From assembly GCF_009866765.1 (NCBI RefSeq), contig NZ_CP019431.1:186001-250000 (forward strand): DNA of 64,000 bases, written 5' to 3'. Both the position numbers and the translations under genes were made by a program. Below the pieces are notes generated by a model, which ran no database searches, was not told the DNA's origin, and saw nothing but the letters and a program-made list of their open reading frames with translations. Source of the DNA: Pseudomonas sp. S35. GTDB taxonomy: Bacteria > Pseudomonadota > Gammaproteobacteria > Pseudomonadales > Pseudomonadaceae. Shown one piece after another: positions 26,049 to 36,743 of this stretch. Within the stretch, counting starts at the first letter, position 1; each line of letters begins with the position of its first letter.

Positions 26049-26522
26049 TCAGCGGGTTGTTTTCAAGCCCAATTGCTCGGCTGCCTGCACGGCACAGGCT
26101 TCATCCTGCGCAGCGCCGCCGGCACCGGCGATGCCCAGTGCACCGACCAATTCGTCATCGGCAAACAGCGGCACGCCGCCGCCGAGCAACAGCAACTCGG
26201 GCAAGCTGTTAAGGTTGGCCGCTTCGGGGTTGTTGCGGGCGCGCTCGGCAAACAAGCGGGTCGGGGTTTTGGTCGACAGCGCGGTGTACGCCTTGCGTTG
26301 GCTGGCGACACTGTTGTGCGGGCCGACGCCATCGGCCCGCAGGCCCAGCAACAGGTTGCCGCCGCGGTCGAGCACGGTCAGTGCTGCGGTGCAGTGGGCC
26401 AGGCTGGCATCGGCCAGTTGGCGCGCGGTGCGCAGATCAAGCTCGGCATGGCGCGGCAGTTGTGGCGTAGCCTGAGCGGCGGTGCAGACGGCAAGGCTCA
26501 AAAACAGGGCAGTGCGATACAT
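26049..26522 (-). CDS. exported GlcG/HbpS-like protein
   Basis: A 157-residue protein with a signal peptide ('LFLSLAVCTAAQATPQ') and one GlcG/HbpS domain (formerly DUF336). The typical sequences are 'ALTVLDRGGNLLLGLRADG', 'KAYTALSTKTPT' and the Gly-rich 'GVPLFADDELVGALGIAGA'. Family members bind haem or small ligands; the role here is not known. It is the first gene of a pair with the HIU hydrolase and is divergent from the receiver-domain gene. Confidence 0.85.
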   Translation of the reverse strand: MYRTALFLSLAVCTAAQATPQLPRHAELDLRTARQLADASLAHCTAALTVLDRGGNLLLGLRADGVGPHNSVASQRKAYTALSTKTPTRLFAERARNNPEAANLNSLPELLLLGGGVPLFADDELVGALGIAGAGGAAQDEACAVQAAEQLGLKTTR

Positions 26523-26622
26523 GGTGAAGGCTCCATAAAGCAGGCCGTCACGTTAGTCAGCGGGCATGGTCAGAAGCCGCACAATTTGATGACAAAGTTG
26601 TAATCAAACCACGAGGTAAGGC

Positions 26623-26982
26623 ATGCAGGTGTTGTTAGTGGAAGACCAGCCCCAACTGGCGCAGCGCATGGCCCAGGGCCTGAGTGAGGCCGGCTTCACG
26701 GTAGAACTCGCCGCCAATGGCATGGCGGCGTTGCGCTTTGTTGAAAGCGCTGATTACGACCTGGTGATCCTTGATGTGATGTTGCCTGGCTTGAACGCCT
26801 GGAAATTGCAGCAGGCGATTCGGCAAAAGGGCGACACGCCGGTGTTGTTTTTAACCACGCAGGATGGGATTGAAGACCGGCTACGTGGGTTGGAGCTGCA
26901 CGAGGACGACTATTTGCTCAAGCCGTTTGAGGACAAGGCGTTGGTGGCGCGGGTGAGGAAACTGCTGCGGCGTGGGCGGTGA
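26623..26982 (+). CDS. receiver-only remnant of an OmpR-family response regulator
   Basis: A 119-residue receiver domain with acidic 'VEDQPQ', phospho-acceptor Asp near residue 51 ('DLVILDVMLPG'), Thr in 'LFLTTQD' and Lys in 'LLKPFEDKAL'. It stops right after 'VARVRKLLRRGR', where an OmpR-type protein would continue into its DNA-binding domain. No such domain and no sensor kinase follow; instead a REP element begins about 10 bp downstream. Its place, divergent from the HIU hydrolase operon, matches hprR/yedW of E. coli, so it is probably a decayed HprRS-like system. It may still act as a single-domain regulator. Confidence 0.8.
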   Translation: MQVLLVEDQPQLAQRMAQGLSEAGFTVELAANGMAALRFVESADYDLVILDVMLPGLNAWKLQQAIRQKGDTPVLFLTTQDGIEDRLRGLELHEDDYLLKPFEDKALVARVRKLLRRGR

Positions 26983-26993
26983 CCGCTCTGACG

Positions 26994-27080
26994 CTATCGC
27001 AGGCAAGCCAGCTCCCACAGGTAACCGAGTTCCAACCTTGAACTGCAGTCAAATGTGGGAGCGGGCTTGCCCGCGATGAG
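26994..27080. repeat. REP pair after the receiver gene
   Basis: A 'GGCAAGCCAGCTCCCAC' unit faces 'GTGGGAGCGGGCTTGCCCGCGATGAG' across about 40 bp. These are variant REP halves lying directly at the truncation point of the response regulator gene. Confidence 0.75.
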
Positions 27081-27105
27081 GCCCTCAAAAACACCACAAG
27101 CCCAC

Positions 27106-28110
27106 CTACCGCAACCCCTCCCGAAACTGCCCCGGCGTCATCCCCGTCCACCGCTTGAACGCGCGGTTGAAACTGCTGGTATCGGCAAACCCCAATAAAT
27201 GACTGATCTCGGCCAATGAGCACTGCGGGTCGCGCAAATGCAGCAGCGCCAAATTCTCGCGGCATTCATTGAGCAACGCATCAAACCGGCAACCCTCATC
27301 CGCCAAATGCCGCTGCAAACTGCGCAGGCTCAAATGCAGCGCCTGCGCCACGCGTTCGGCACTGGGCTCACCATCGGGCAGTTGCGCCTCGATCACCCGG
27401 CGCACCTTGCGCTCCCACGTCAGCGGCTGCAGCTGGGCCAAGGTGCGTTTGAGCACGGTCTCGTTGTGTTCGGCCAGCTCCGGGTTGGCGTCGTCCAGGT
27501 GGCTGTCGAAGTCCTGGGCGGCGAACTCCAGGCGGTCTTCCTCGGCGCCAAAAAACACCGGCGCGCGAAACACCGTGTGCCAGGGCTTGGGGTCGGCGGG
27601 CTCGGGCCTGCGCAGGTACACCGCCAACGGCGCGTACTCACGGCCCAGGCGATTGCGGCAAGTGCGCACATAAATCGCCGCAAAGGCATCAATGGCTTCG
27701 AACGCCGGTGCCGGGCTACCGCTGGGTTGCAGCAGGCGAAAGCGGTAGCGTTCGCTATCGCCGCTGAGCTCAAGCGTCAGGGCATCGCTGACCACCTGGT
27801 GATAGCGCACGATGCGTTCGAACACCTCCCGCAGGCTGCCACTGGCCACCAGCGCATACCCCAACGCGTGGAAGGTGGTGGGGCTGACAAAGCGCGACAC
27901 CCGCAAGCCAATCGCCGGGTCGCCGCTGGCCTGTACTGCCAGCTCCCACAAACGGGTGGTGGCCGACAGCGGGTAGCGCGCGTTGGGATCGTCCATCTGC
28001 TGCGGGTCGAGCCCGGCGGCCACACACAGCGCGGCGCTGTCGAGGCCCAGGGCATCGAGCTGCTTGCGCAGGGCGCGGGTCCAGCTGGCGAGGGAGGTGG
28101 GTTCGGTCAT
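27106..28110 (-). CDS. AraC-family regulator (Arabinose_bd type)
   Basis: A 334-residue regulator. The N-terminal ligand-binding domain of the OruR/VirS kind ends with 'FGAEEDRLEF', and two helix-turn-helices follow, the first around 'SAERVAQALHLSLRSLQRHLADEG' and the second 'SLAEISHLLGFADTSSFNRAFKRWTGMTPGQFR'. Such regulators often sense fatty or hydrophobic compounds. It is divergent from a fatty acid desaturase gene 101 bp away and is likely its regulator. The inducer is unknown. Confidence 0.9.
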   Translation of the reverse strand: MTEPTSLASWTRALRKQLDALGLDSAALCVAAGLDPQQMDDPNARYPLSATTRLWELAVQASGDPAIGLRVSRFVSPTTFHALGYALVASGSLREVFERIVRYHQVVSDALTLELSGDSERYRFRLLQPSGSPAPAFEAIDAFAAIYVRTCRNRLGREYAPLAVYLRRPEPADPKPWHTVFRAPVFFGAEEDRLEFAAQDFDSHLDDANPELAEHNETVLKRTLAQLQPLTWERKVRRVIEAQLPDGEPSAERVAQALHLSLRSLQRHLADEGCRFDALLNECRENLALLHLRDPQCSLAEISHLLGFADTSSFNRAFKRWTGMTPGQFREGLR

Positions 28111-28211
28111 GACGATTGGCGCTTGCGGTCAACAGGTTGGCGTCCGGGGCTAGCGTCCTGCCAGATCGCTTGGGGCAGGATGGGCGCATCAATACACAAG
28201 AGGATGGGAGC

Positions 28212-30888
<2,677 letters not shown>

Positions 30889-31704
30889 TCAGCAGGCAAT
30901 AAAGGCCAGGGGCAGGTCGCGGATCTGTTCGCGCAGCGGCGGCTGGTAGTGGTCATCGTTGGTCAATTCGTGCAGCAGCTCTTCGCGCAGTTGATGGAAC
31001 TCGAAACTGCTGCGCTGGCGCGGATGGGGCAGGGCGACATCGACCACCTGCTTGATCCGCCCCGGCCTTGGCTCCATGACCACCACGCGGTCGGCGAGGA
31101 AAATCGCCTCTTCCACATCATGGGTCACCAGCACCGTGGTGATCTTGGCGCGGGCACGAATCGCCAACAGTTCGTCCTGCATTTGCTGGCGGGTCAGGGC
31201 ATCGAGGGCGCCGAAGGGTTCGTCCAACAACAGGATGCGCGGGCTGGCCACCAGGCCACGGGCAATCGCCACCCGTTGCGCCATGCCTCCGGACAGTTGG
31301 TGCGGATAGGCACGGGTGAAGTCCCCAAGGCCAACCAGTTCAATGAAGTCATGGATACGCCGGTTGCGCTCGGTCTCGCTCAACGGCTCGTTGACCAGGC
31401 CCAGGCCGATGTTTTCGGCCACGGTCAGCCAGGGGAACAAGCGGTGTTCTTGGAACACAATGCCGCGCTCGCTGCCGATGCCGCTCACGGCCTTGCCGTC
31501 TACCTGGATCTCGCCGCGAAACTGGGTGTCCAGCCCGATCAGCAAGCGCAACAGCGTGGATTTACCGCAGCCGCTGGAGCCGACAATCGCGACGAATTCA
31601 CCTTCGGCAATGTCCAGGTTGAATTCGCGGATGGCTTCCAGTTCGAAGCCGTCCACATCGAAGCTCTTGCCCACATGGTTGAAGCTGACGAGGGGTGCGT
31701 TCAT
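30889..31704 (-). CDS. atsC: sulfate ester ABC transporter ATPase AtsC
   Basis: An ATPase of about 271 residues, of the nitrate/sulfonate/taurine importer class. Walker A 'GSSGCGKST', Q-loop 'IVFQEHRLFPWL', signature 'LSGGMAQRVAIARGL', Walker B '[12 protein letters not shown]' and 'VTHDVEEA' are intact. The ATG at 31704 has 'GGAGA' upstream and overlaps the atsB stop by 4 bp; atsA begins 15 bp after its stop. It powers import of sulfate esters or sulfonates through AtsB. Confidence 0.92.
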   Translation of the reverse strand: MNAPLVSFNHVGKSFDVDGFELEAIREFNLDIAEGEFVAIVGSSGCGKSTLLRLLIGLDTQFRGEIQVDGKAVSGIGSERGIVFQEHRLFPWLTVAENIGLGLVNEPLSETERNRRIHDFIELVGLGDFTRAYPHQLSGGMAQRVAIARGLVASPRILLLDEPFGALDALTRQQMQDELLAIRARAKITTVLVTHDVEEAIFLADRVVVMEPRPGRIKQVVDVALPHPRQRSSFEFHQLREELLHELTNDDHYQPPLREQIRDLPLAFIAC

Positions 31705-33299
31705 GCGTGTCTCCATAGGGTGGCGCGGGTTTCGATGCGCTGGCCGATAAGGTTGAGGGCCGCGCCGGTGAGGCCGACCAGGAGCATGCCGCTCATGATC
31801 AGGTCCATGCGCAGCAGCTGTTGGGCGCCGATCATCAGGCTGCCGATGCCGCCGTTGGACGGCATGAAATATTCCGCGCCGATGGTGCCCAGCCAGGCGT
31901 AGATCAGGCTCAGGCGCAGGCCGGCGAAAATCCCCGCCGCTGCACCGGGCAAGACCAGGCGGCGCAGGCGTTGGAACAGGCTAAGGCGCAGCACTTGTGC
32001 CGCCTCGCGCAACTGGGGCGACAAGTTCAGCACGCTGCGTTGGGTGGCGATAAACAACGGGAAGAATGCGGCGAGCCCGATAAAGACCCACTTGGCCAAC
32101 TCACCCAGGCCAAACCAGGCGGTGAGCAGCGGCACCCAGGCGAAGATTGCGATCTGGCGCAGCGCCGACAACGTCGGGCCGAACACCCGCTCACTGCGGT
32201 GAGACAAGCCCAGCCACAGGCCCATGGCAAACCCCAGGCTGCCACCCAGGAGCAAGCCGCCCAAGGTGCGTCCCAAGCTCTTACCCAAGGCGCCGGACAG
32301 ACTGCCGTCGAGCACGCCTGCCACGGTGGTCTGCAACACCTCCCATGGGCTTATCAGAATGTTGGCATCCACCCAGGCCTGTTGCGTCGCTACTTGCCAC
32401 AGCGCCAGCAACAGCAATGGCAGCAGCCAGGGTTGCAGGCGTTGCCAGCCTTCATAACGCGGGCCGCGACGAATCTGCGCGGTCGCCGGGTGCGGCCAGT
32501 GCACCCACTTGCGGTCCAGCCAACCGATGCCGCGATCCATCACCACGCCCAGCACACCAATGACCACGATGCACACAAAGACAATATCGAGCATGAACAA
32601 CTGGCGCGCCCACACCATCAGGTAGCCGATGCCCTCGCTGGATGCCAACAGTTCAACGGCGAGCAACGATGTCCAACCCGCCGCCAGGGCCAGGCGTACG
32701 CCAGCCATGAATGCGGGGAGTGTTGCGGGCAGGATCAAGCGTTGAACCAGCAGGTGAGTGGGCAGGCGCAGCACACGGGCGGCCTCGCGCAGGTTGGGCT
32801 GGGCGTCACGTACACCCACCAGGGTATGCAGGGTGACGGGCACCACGATGGCCTTGACCAGCACCACCAGTTTCAGGGTTTCGCCAATGCCGAAAAACAC
32901 CATGAACAGCGGGATCCACGCCAGGGTTGGCACTTGCGACAGCGCGCTGAACGTGGGGAATACCAGGCGCTCGGCCCGGGTGCTGAAGCCCAGCAGCGCG
33001 CCCAACAACGCCCCGGCGCTGATACCCGCCAGCAAACCCCAGAACAGGCGCTGCAAGCTGATCGCCAGGTGGCTCCACAATTCGCCGCCGGCCAATTCCA
33101 CGGCGCTGCTCCACACCAGCGAAGGCGGCGGCAGAATTTGCTCGCTCATCCAGTGATTGCGGCTGGCCAGCCACCACAGCGCGAACAACCCCAACGGCAA
33201 CAGCCACGGCAGCAGGCGCTCGCCCAGGTGAGGCCAACGGCGCGTGCCGCCTTGACTGGGAGCGGCGAGAGGCAGGCTCAACAGTGAGATTCGGGCCAT
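31701..33299 (-). CDS. atsB: fused sulfate ester ABC transporter permease AtsB
   Basis: A 532-residue permease made of two complete transmembrane domains in tandem (about residues 30-265 and 285-525). Each has an EAA loop: 'LREAARVLRLPTHLLVQRLILPA' in the first half and the related 'LREAAQVLRLSLFQRLRRLVLPG' in the second. Most importers of this class use two copies of a single-domain permease; the double-length form is the arrangement known for AtsB. It is the first gene of the ats operon, divergent from atsR across 288 bp. Confidence 0.92.
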   Translation of the reverse strand: MARISLLSLPLAAPSQGGTRRWPHLGERLLPWLLPLGLFALWWLASRNHWMSEQILPPPSLVWSSAVELAGGELWSHLAISLQRLFWGLLAGISAGALLGALLGFSTRAERLVFPTFSALSQVPTLAWIPLFMVFFGIGETLKLVVLVKAIVVPVTLHTLVGVRDAQPNLREAARVLRLPTHLLVQRLILPATLPAFMAGVRLALAAGWTSLLAVELLASSEGIGYLMVWARQLFMLDIVFVCIVVIGVLGVVMDRGIGWLDRKWVHWPHPATAQIRRGPRYEGWQRLQPWLLPLLLLALWQVATQQAWVDANILISPWEVLQTTVAGVLDGSLSGALGKSLGRTLGGLLLGGSLGFAMGLWLGLSHRSERVFGPTLSALRQIAIFAWVPLLTAWFGLGELAKWVFIGLAAFFPLFIATQRSVLNLSPQLREAAQVLRLSLFQRLRRLVLPGAAAGIFAGLRLSLIYAWLGTIGAEYFMPSNGGIGSLMIGAQQLLRMDLIMSGMLLVGLTGAALNLIGQRIETRATLWRHA

Positions 33300-33587
33300 G
33301 GTGGACCTCCGTTGTCGCCGATGGCGTTATGTGATTTTGATCTTACAAAAACGCAATCAAGATGATTGAGGGATAAGAAAATTCATTTAAAGCCTCTGCC
33401 CGACACGCATCCAATGCATTCGGAGAATATTTTCGATGCTGTTTATGCATAGCCCTCTGGAGCCTGCGTTTTAACCCGCATAGATCTAAAAGCTATTAAA
33501 TTGTGAATTTATAGTATTTAAAGTTTTGATCGGGTTGTGCGTACTTTCTGCCTCCCAGGCGACCCTCGCCCACAAGGAGCTGCGCTT
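33300..33587. promoter_or_regulatory. divergent atsB/atsR promoter region
   Basis: A strongly AT-rich 288-bp gap with no gene. On the plus strand it contains TATAGTATTTAAAG (33510-33523), 65 bp before atsR. Near-identical motifs precede tonB (44188) and the amino-acid transporter (51817). LysR-type (SftR/CysB) control is expected from the known biology of sulfate-ester genes, but no binding site can be named with certainty. Confidence 0.5.
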
Positions 33588-34589
33588 ATGAAACTGCCCT
33601 TCAAACGTCTGATCACACTGCTGGCGAGTACCGCGCTGGCCGGGTTGGTGCACGCTGGCGATCTCAAGGAAATCCGCATTGCCGTGCCTGACCTCAGTGC
33701 GGGCAGCCAGCACAGTGGTGGGGGCATCACTGATGTATTGCGCACCCAGCAGATCTACGAGAAGGCCTTTGCCGACCAGGGCATCAAGATCCAGTGGAAT
33801 TACTTCAAGGGCGCCGGCCCCGTCATCAACGAAGCCTTCGCCAACGGCCAGGTCGACCTGGCTTACCTGGGCGATCTGGCGGCGATCATCGGTCGCTCCA
33901 ATGGCCTGGACACGCGCTTGCTCAGCGCCTCCGCACGGGGTGTGAAGCAGTACCTGGGCGTGGTGCCGGGGTCTGGCATCAAGACCTTGCAGGACCTTAA
34001 AGGCAAACGCATCGCGGTGTTCCGTGGCACTGCCAGCCAGCTTTCGTTTGACAGCGCTTTGGCCAGCCAGGGCTTGAGTGAAAAAGACTTCAAAGTCATC
34101 AACCTCGACTACAGCGCTGCGAGTGCCGCCCTGGCCGCCAAGCAGATTGATGCCACCTGGGGCAGCTCCAGCCTCAGTGCCTTGCAGGCCAAGGGGTTGG
34201 CGGACTTGCCCTTGACCACCAAGGACCTCGGCGGTGCAGGCAGCATCCAGGCGGTGTTGGTGGGCAGTGGCAAGTTCGTTGATGCGCACCCCGAAGTCAT
34301 CACCCAATTGCTCAAGGCCCAGCAGCAAGCGGTGCAGTGGTTGACCGATGACAACAACAAGCAGGCCTACGTCGACCTGGTGTCGGGGCTGGCCAGTTAC
34401 CCGCCGGTGATACTCGGCAACGACCTGAAAAACGAGAAGCTCAGCGAACTGTTCCCTTCGACCCTCGACCCGGTGTTTCTCGGCAAATTGCAGGACTCGG
34501 TGGACCTGGCCGCCAAGGAAAGGCTGATTCGCAAGCCGTTCAAGGTCAGTGAGTGGGTGGCGCCGAATCTGCAGGCGGCGGGGCTTTAA
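33588..34589 (+). CDS. atsR: sulfate ester ABC transporter binding protein AtsR
   Basis: A 333-residue periplasmic binding protein of the sulfonate/nitrate type. The signal peptide ends near residue 23 ('LAGLVHAGDLKEIRIA'). The mature protein has 'FKGAGPVINEAFANGQVDLAYLGD' and 'LKGKRIAVFRGT'-like family stretches. The ATG at 33588 follows 'AAGGAG'. It captures sulfate esters or sulfonates for AtsB/AtsC, which are encoded divergently. The exact ligand is not readable from sequence. Confidence 0.9.
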   Translation: MKLPFKRLITLLASTALAGLVHAGDLKEIRIAVPDLSAGSQHSGGGITDVLRTQQIYEKAFADQGIKIQWNYFKGAGPVINEAFANGQVDLAYLGDLAAIIGRSNGLDTRLLSASARGVKQYLGVVPGSGIKTLQDLKGKRIAVFRGTASQLSFDSALASQGLSEKDFKVINLDYSAASAALAAKQIDATWGSSSLSALQAKGLADLPLTTKDLGGAGSIQAVLVGSGKFVDAHPEVITQLLKAQQQAVQWLTDDNNKQAYVDLVSGLASYPPVILGNDLKNEKLSELFPSTLDPVFLGKLQDSVDLAAKERLIRKPFKVSEWVAPNLQAAGL

Positions 34590-34609
34590 ATTCTTCGGTG
34601 TCTGGGCTG

Positions 34610-34640
34610 GCATCTTCGCGGGCAAGCCAGCTCCCACATT
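34610..34640. repeat. single REP unit
   Basis: 'CGCGGGCAAGCCAGCTCCCACA', a variant REP half in the 88-bp gap between the convergent atsR and LysR genes. Confidence 0.6.
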
Positions 34641-34677
34641 TGACGGTGTTTACAACTCAACATGTAGGAGGGGCCTT

Positions 34678-35598
34678 TCAGACCGCCACACTCACCTCCT
34701 GCCTGTCCACCTCCACCAACGTCTCGATCATCGCCTTCGCCGCCGGCGACAGGCGCGAGCCGGTGCGGCTGACCACCCCGCACCGCGCGCTCATGGTCTC
34801 CATGTTCTGCGGCAGGTTGCGCCAGTGCAGCAGCACCAGGGTGCCTTGGGCGATGTCATCAGCAAACGCTTCCTCGGTGCCTACGCCGATGGCGTTGGAC
34901 TGCAACACGATCTTCACCAGCGCCGGAAAGTGTTCGGTCTGGATGCTCGGTGAAAAGTCCATGCGCCCACTGAGGTTCGCCAACAGCTTGCGAATGCCCT
35001 GTGAGATCAGCGGCGACGCCAGCGGGTAGTCGAACATGTCGTTGGTCGACAGGCTGTCCTTGGCCAGCAGCGGGTGCCCTGGGCGGCAGAAAAACACGCC
35101 GCGCTTGGGGCTCAGTGCGCGGGTCTGGAAGTTCGGGTCGTTTTCGAACTGGCGGATGTCGGCGATAAAAAATTCGATCTCTTCGCGGCTCAGCGCACGG
35201 CTGAGTTTTTCCCAGTTATCCACCTGGAAACTGGTGCGGATTTTCGCGTGGGCAGTGATAAAGCGCGCCACCGCATCGGGCACCAGTTTCACCGCTGGTG
35301 CAGGGCCGGTGCCGAAGCGCAGGTCACCGGCGTCGAGCTTGGTCATGCGCGTGACTTCACTGCTCAACAAGGCGGCGCCATGCACCAGGCTCAGGGCATG
35401 TTGCAACACCACCTGGCCCTCGGGCGTGGGGCGCAGATCTTTGTTGCCACGGTCCACCAACACGCAGCCGAACTCCTGTTCGAGCCCCTGGATACTGCGG
35501 CTGAACGCCGGTTGGGTGATGCCCATGGCGTCCGCTGCGCGCACAAAACTGCGGTGTTCGTTGAGGGCGATGAAGTAGCGCAATTGGCGAAGATCCAT
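34678..35598 (-). CDS. LysR-type regulator, SftR-like
   Basis: A 306-residue LysR regulator with winged helix at residues about 3-62 ('LRQLRYFIALNEHRSFVRAA', 'ITQPAFSRSIQGLE') and an effector-binding domain from about 90. It sits between atsR and the atsK dioxygenase gene and is divergent from atsK, which fits SftR, the P. putida regulator of sulfate-ester genes. A paralogue lies at 38493. The ATG at 35598 is used; five codons upstream is an alternative. Which of the two is the true SftR cannot be decided from sequence alone. Confidence 0.85.
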   Translation of the reverse strand: MDLRQLRYFIALNEHRSFVRAADAMGITQPAFSRSIQGLEQEFGCVLVDRGNKDLRPTPEGQVVLQHALSLVHGAALLSSEVTRMTKLDAGDLRFGTGPAPAVKLVPDAVARFITAHAKIRTSFQVDNWEKLSRALSREEIEFFIADIRQFENDPNFQTRALSPKRGVFFCRPGHPLLAKDSLSTNDMFDYPLASPLISQGIRKLLANLSGRMDFSPSIQTEHFPALVKIVLQSNAIGVGTEEAFADDIAQGTLVLLHWRNLPQNMETMSARCGVVSRTGSRLSPAAKAMIETLVEVDRQEVSVAV

Positions 35599-35777
35599 AT
35601 GCTTTCCCGGCATCTTAAAAATAGGTCGAAGGCATTTGCGACCGAGGGAGCTGAGGTTTTAAATGCAAGCTCTTATTCCGTCAACGAAGCATTGGTCCAT
35701 TTGCTAGACCTAAATAGCATATGGATAGAGCGTTGCTGGAAAGCGTCCCCACCATCAGGCACATGAGGGTCATCACA

Positions 35778-36683
35778 ATGAGCAATGCCGCGTTAGCTGT
35801 TCAACCCATCGCCCAGGCGCTGGACATCCACCCGATCGGCGGGCGCATCGGCGCCGAGATCCGTGGCATCCAATTGTCCGGTGAACTGGATGCCGCCACC
35901 GTCGAGGCCATCCAACAGGCGCTGGTGCAGTACAAGGTGATCTTCTTTCGCGAGCAAACCCACCTCGACGACCAGAGCCAGGAAGCCTTCGCCCACCTGC
36001 TCGGCGAACCGATTGCCCACCCCACCGTACCGGTGCGCGACGGCACGCGCTTTTTGATGGAGCTGGACGGCGGCCGTGGCCAGCGCGCCAATTCGTGGCA
36101 CACCGATGTGACCTTCGTGGATGCCTACCCCAAAGCCTCGGTCCTGCGCTCGGTGCTGGCGCCCAAGTCCGGTGGTGACACCGTGTGGGCCAACACTTCC
36201 AGCGCCTACAACGACCTCAGCGTTGAACTGCGGGCATTGGCGGATAGCCTGTGGGCCGTGCACAGCAACGAATACGACTACGCCGCCATCAAGCCCGACG
36301 TGTCGGCAGAGAAGCTGGAGGCGTACCGCAAGGTGTTCACCTCCACCGTCTACGAAACCGAGCACCCGGTGGTGCGCGTGCACCCGGTCAGCGGCGAGAA
36401 AACCTTGTTGCTGGGGCATTTCGTCAAGCGCCTCAAGGGCTACTCTCAGGCCGACTCGACGCAGCTGTTCAACCTGCTGCAAAGCTACGTCACCCGCCTG
36501 GAAAACACCGTGCGCTGGCGCTGGAACACCGGCGACGTGGCAATCTGGGACAACCGCGCCACCCAGCATTACGCGGTGGACGACTACGGCACCCAGGAGC
36601 GCATCGTGCGCCGGGTGACCCTCAAGGGCGACGTGCCGGTGGGTGTGCAAGGACAGCGTAGCCATACCACCAAGGGCCTCTAA
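35778..36683 (+). CDS. atsK: alkylsulfatase AtsK (Fe/2-oxoglutarate dioxygenase)
   Basis: A 301-residue TauD-family enzyme that oxidatively cleaves alkyl sulfate esters, using 2-oxoglutarate and O2, to give aldehyde and sulfate. The facial triad is present: His108 and Asp110 in 'SWHTDVTF', and His264 in 'ATQHYAVDDY'. Arg275 and Arg279 in 'ERIVRRV' bind 2-oxoglutarate and the sulfate group. These positions coincide with those I recall for P. putida AtsK, so AtsK is preferred over TauD. The ATG at 35778 follows 'GAGGG'. Divergent from the SftR-like gene, which probably activates it. Confidence 0.92.
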   Translation: MSNAALAVQPIAQALDIHPIGGRIGAEIRGIQLSGELDAATVEAIQQALVQYKVIFFREQTHLDDQSQEAFAHLLGEPIAHPTVPVRDGTRFLMELDGGRGQRANSWHTDVTFVDAYPKASVLRSVLAPKSGGDTVWANTSSAYNDLSVELRALADSLWAVHSNEYDYAAIKPDVSAEKLEAYRKVFTSTVYETEHPVVRVHPVSGEKTLLLGHFVKRLKGYSQADSTQLFNLLQSYVTRLENTVRWRWNTGDVAIWDNRATQHYAVDDYGTQERIVRRVTLKGDVPVGVQGQRSHTTKGL

Positions 36684-36699
36684 GCCAATACACATCCAA

Positions 36700-36729
36700 A
36701 TGTGGGAGAGGGCTTGCCCCCTCCCACAT
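36700..36729. repeat. near-perfect REP palindrome
   Basis: ATGTGGGAGAGGGC-tt-GCCCCCTCCCACAT, with one mismatch. It fills most of the 60-bp gap between convergent atsK and the second sulfatase gene. Confidence 0.88.
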
Positions 36730-36743
36730 GGATTTGTGGTGTT

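Noticed and set aside
26623..26982. Full-length OmpR-type response regulator
   Set aside because: The frame ends at the linker, and no DNA-binding domain is found in any frame before the REP element and the AraC gene.
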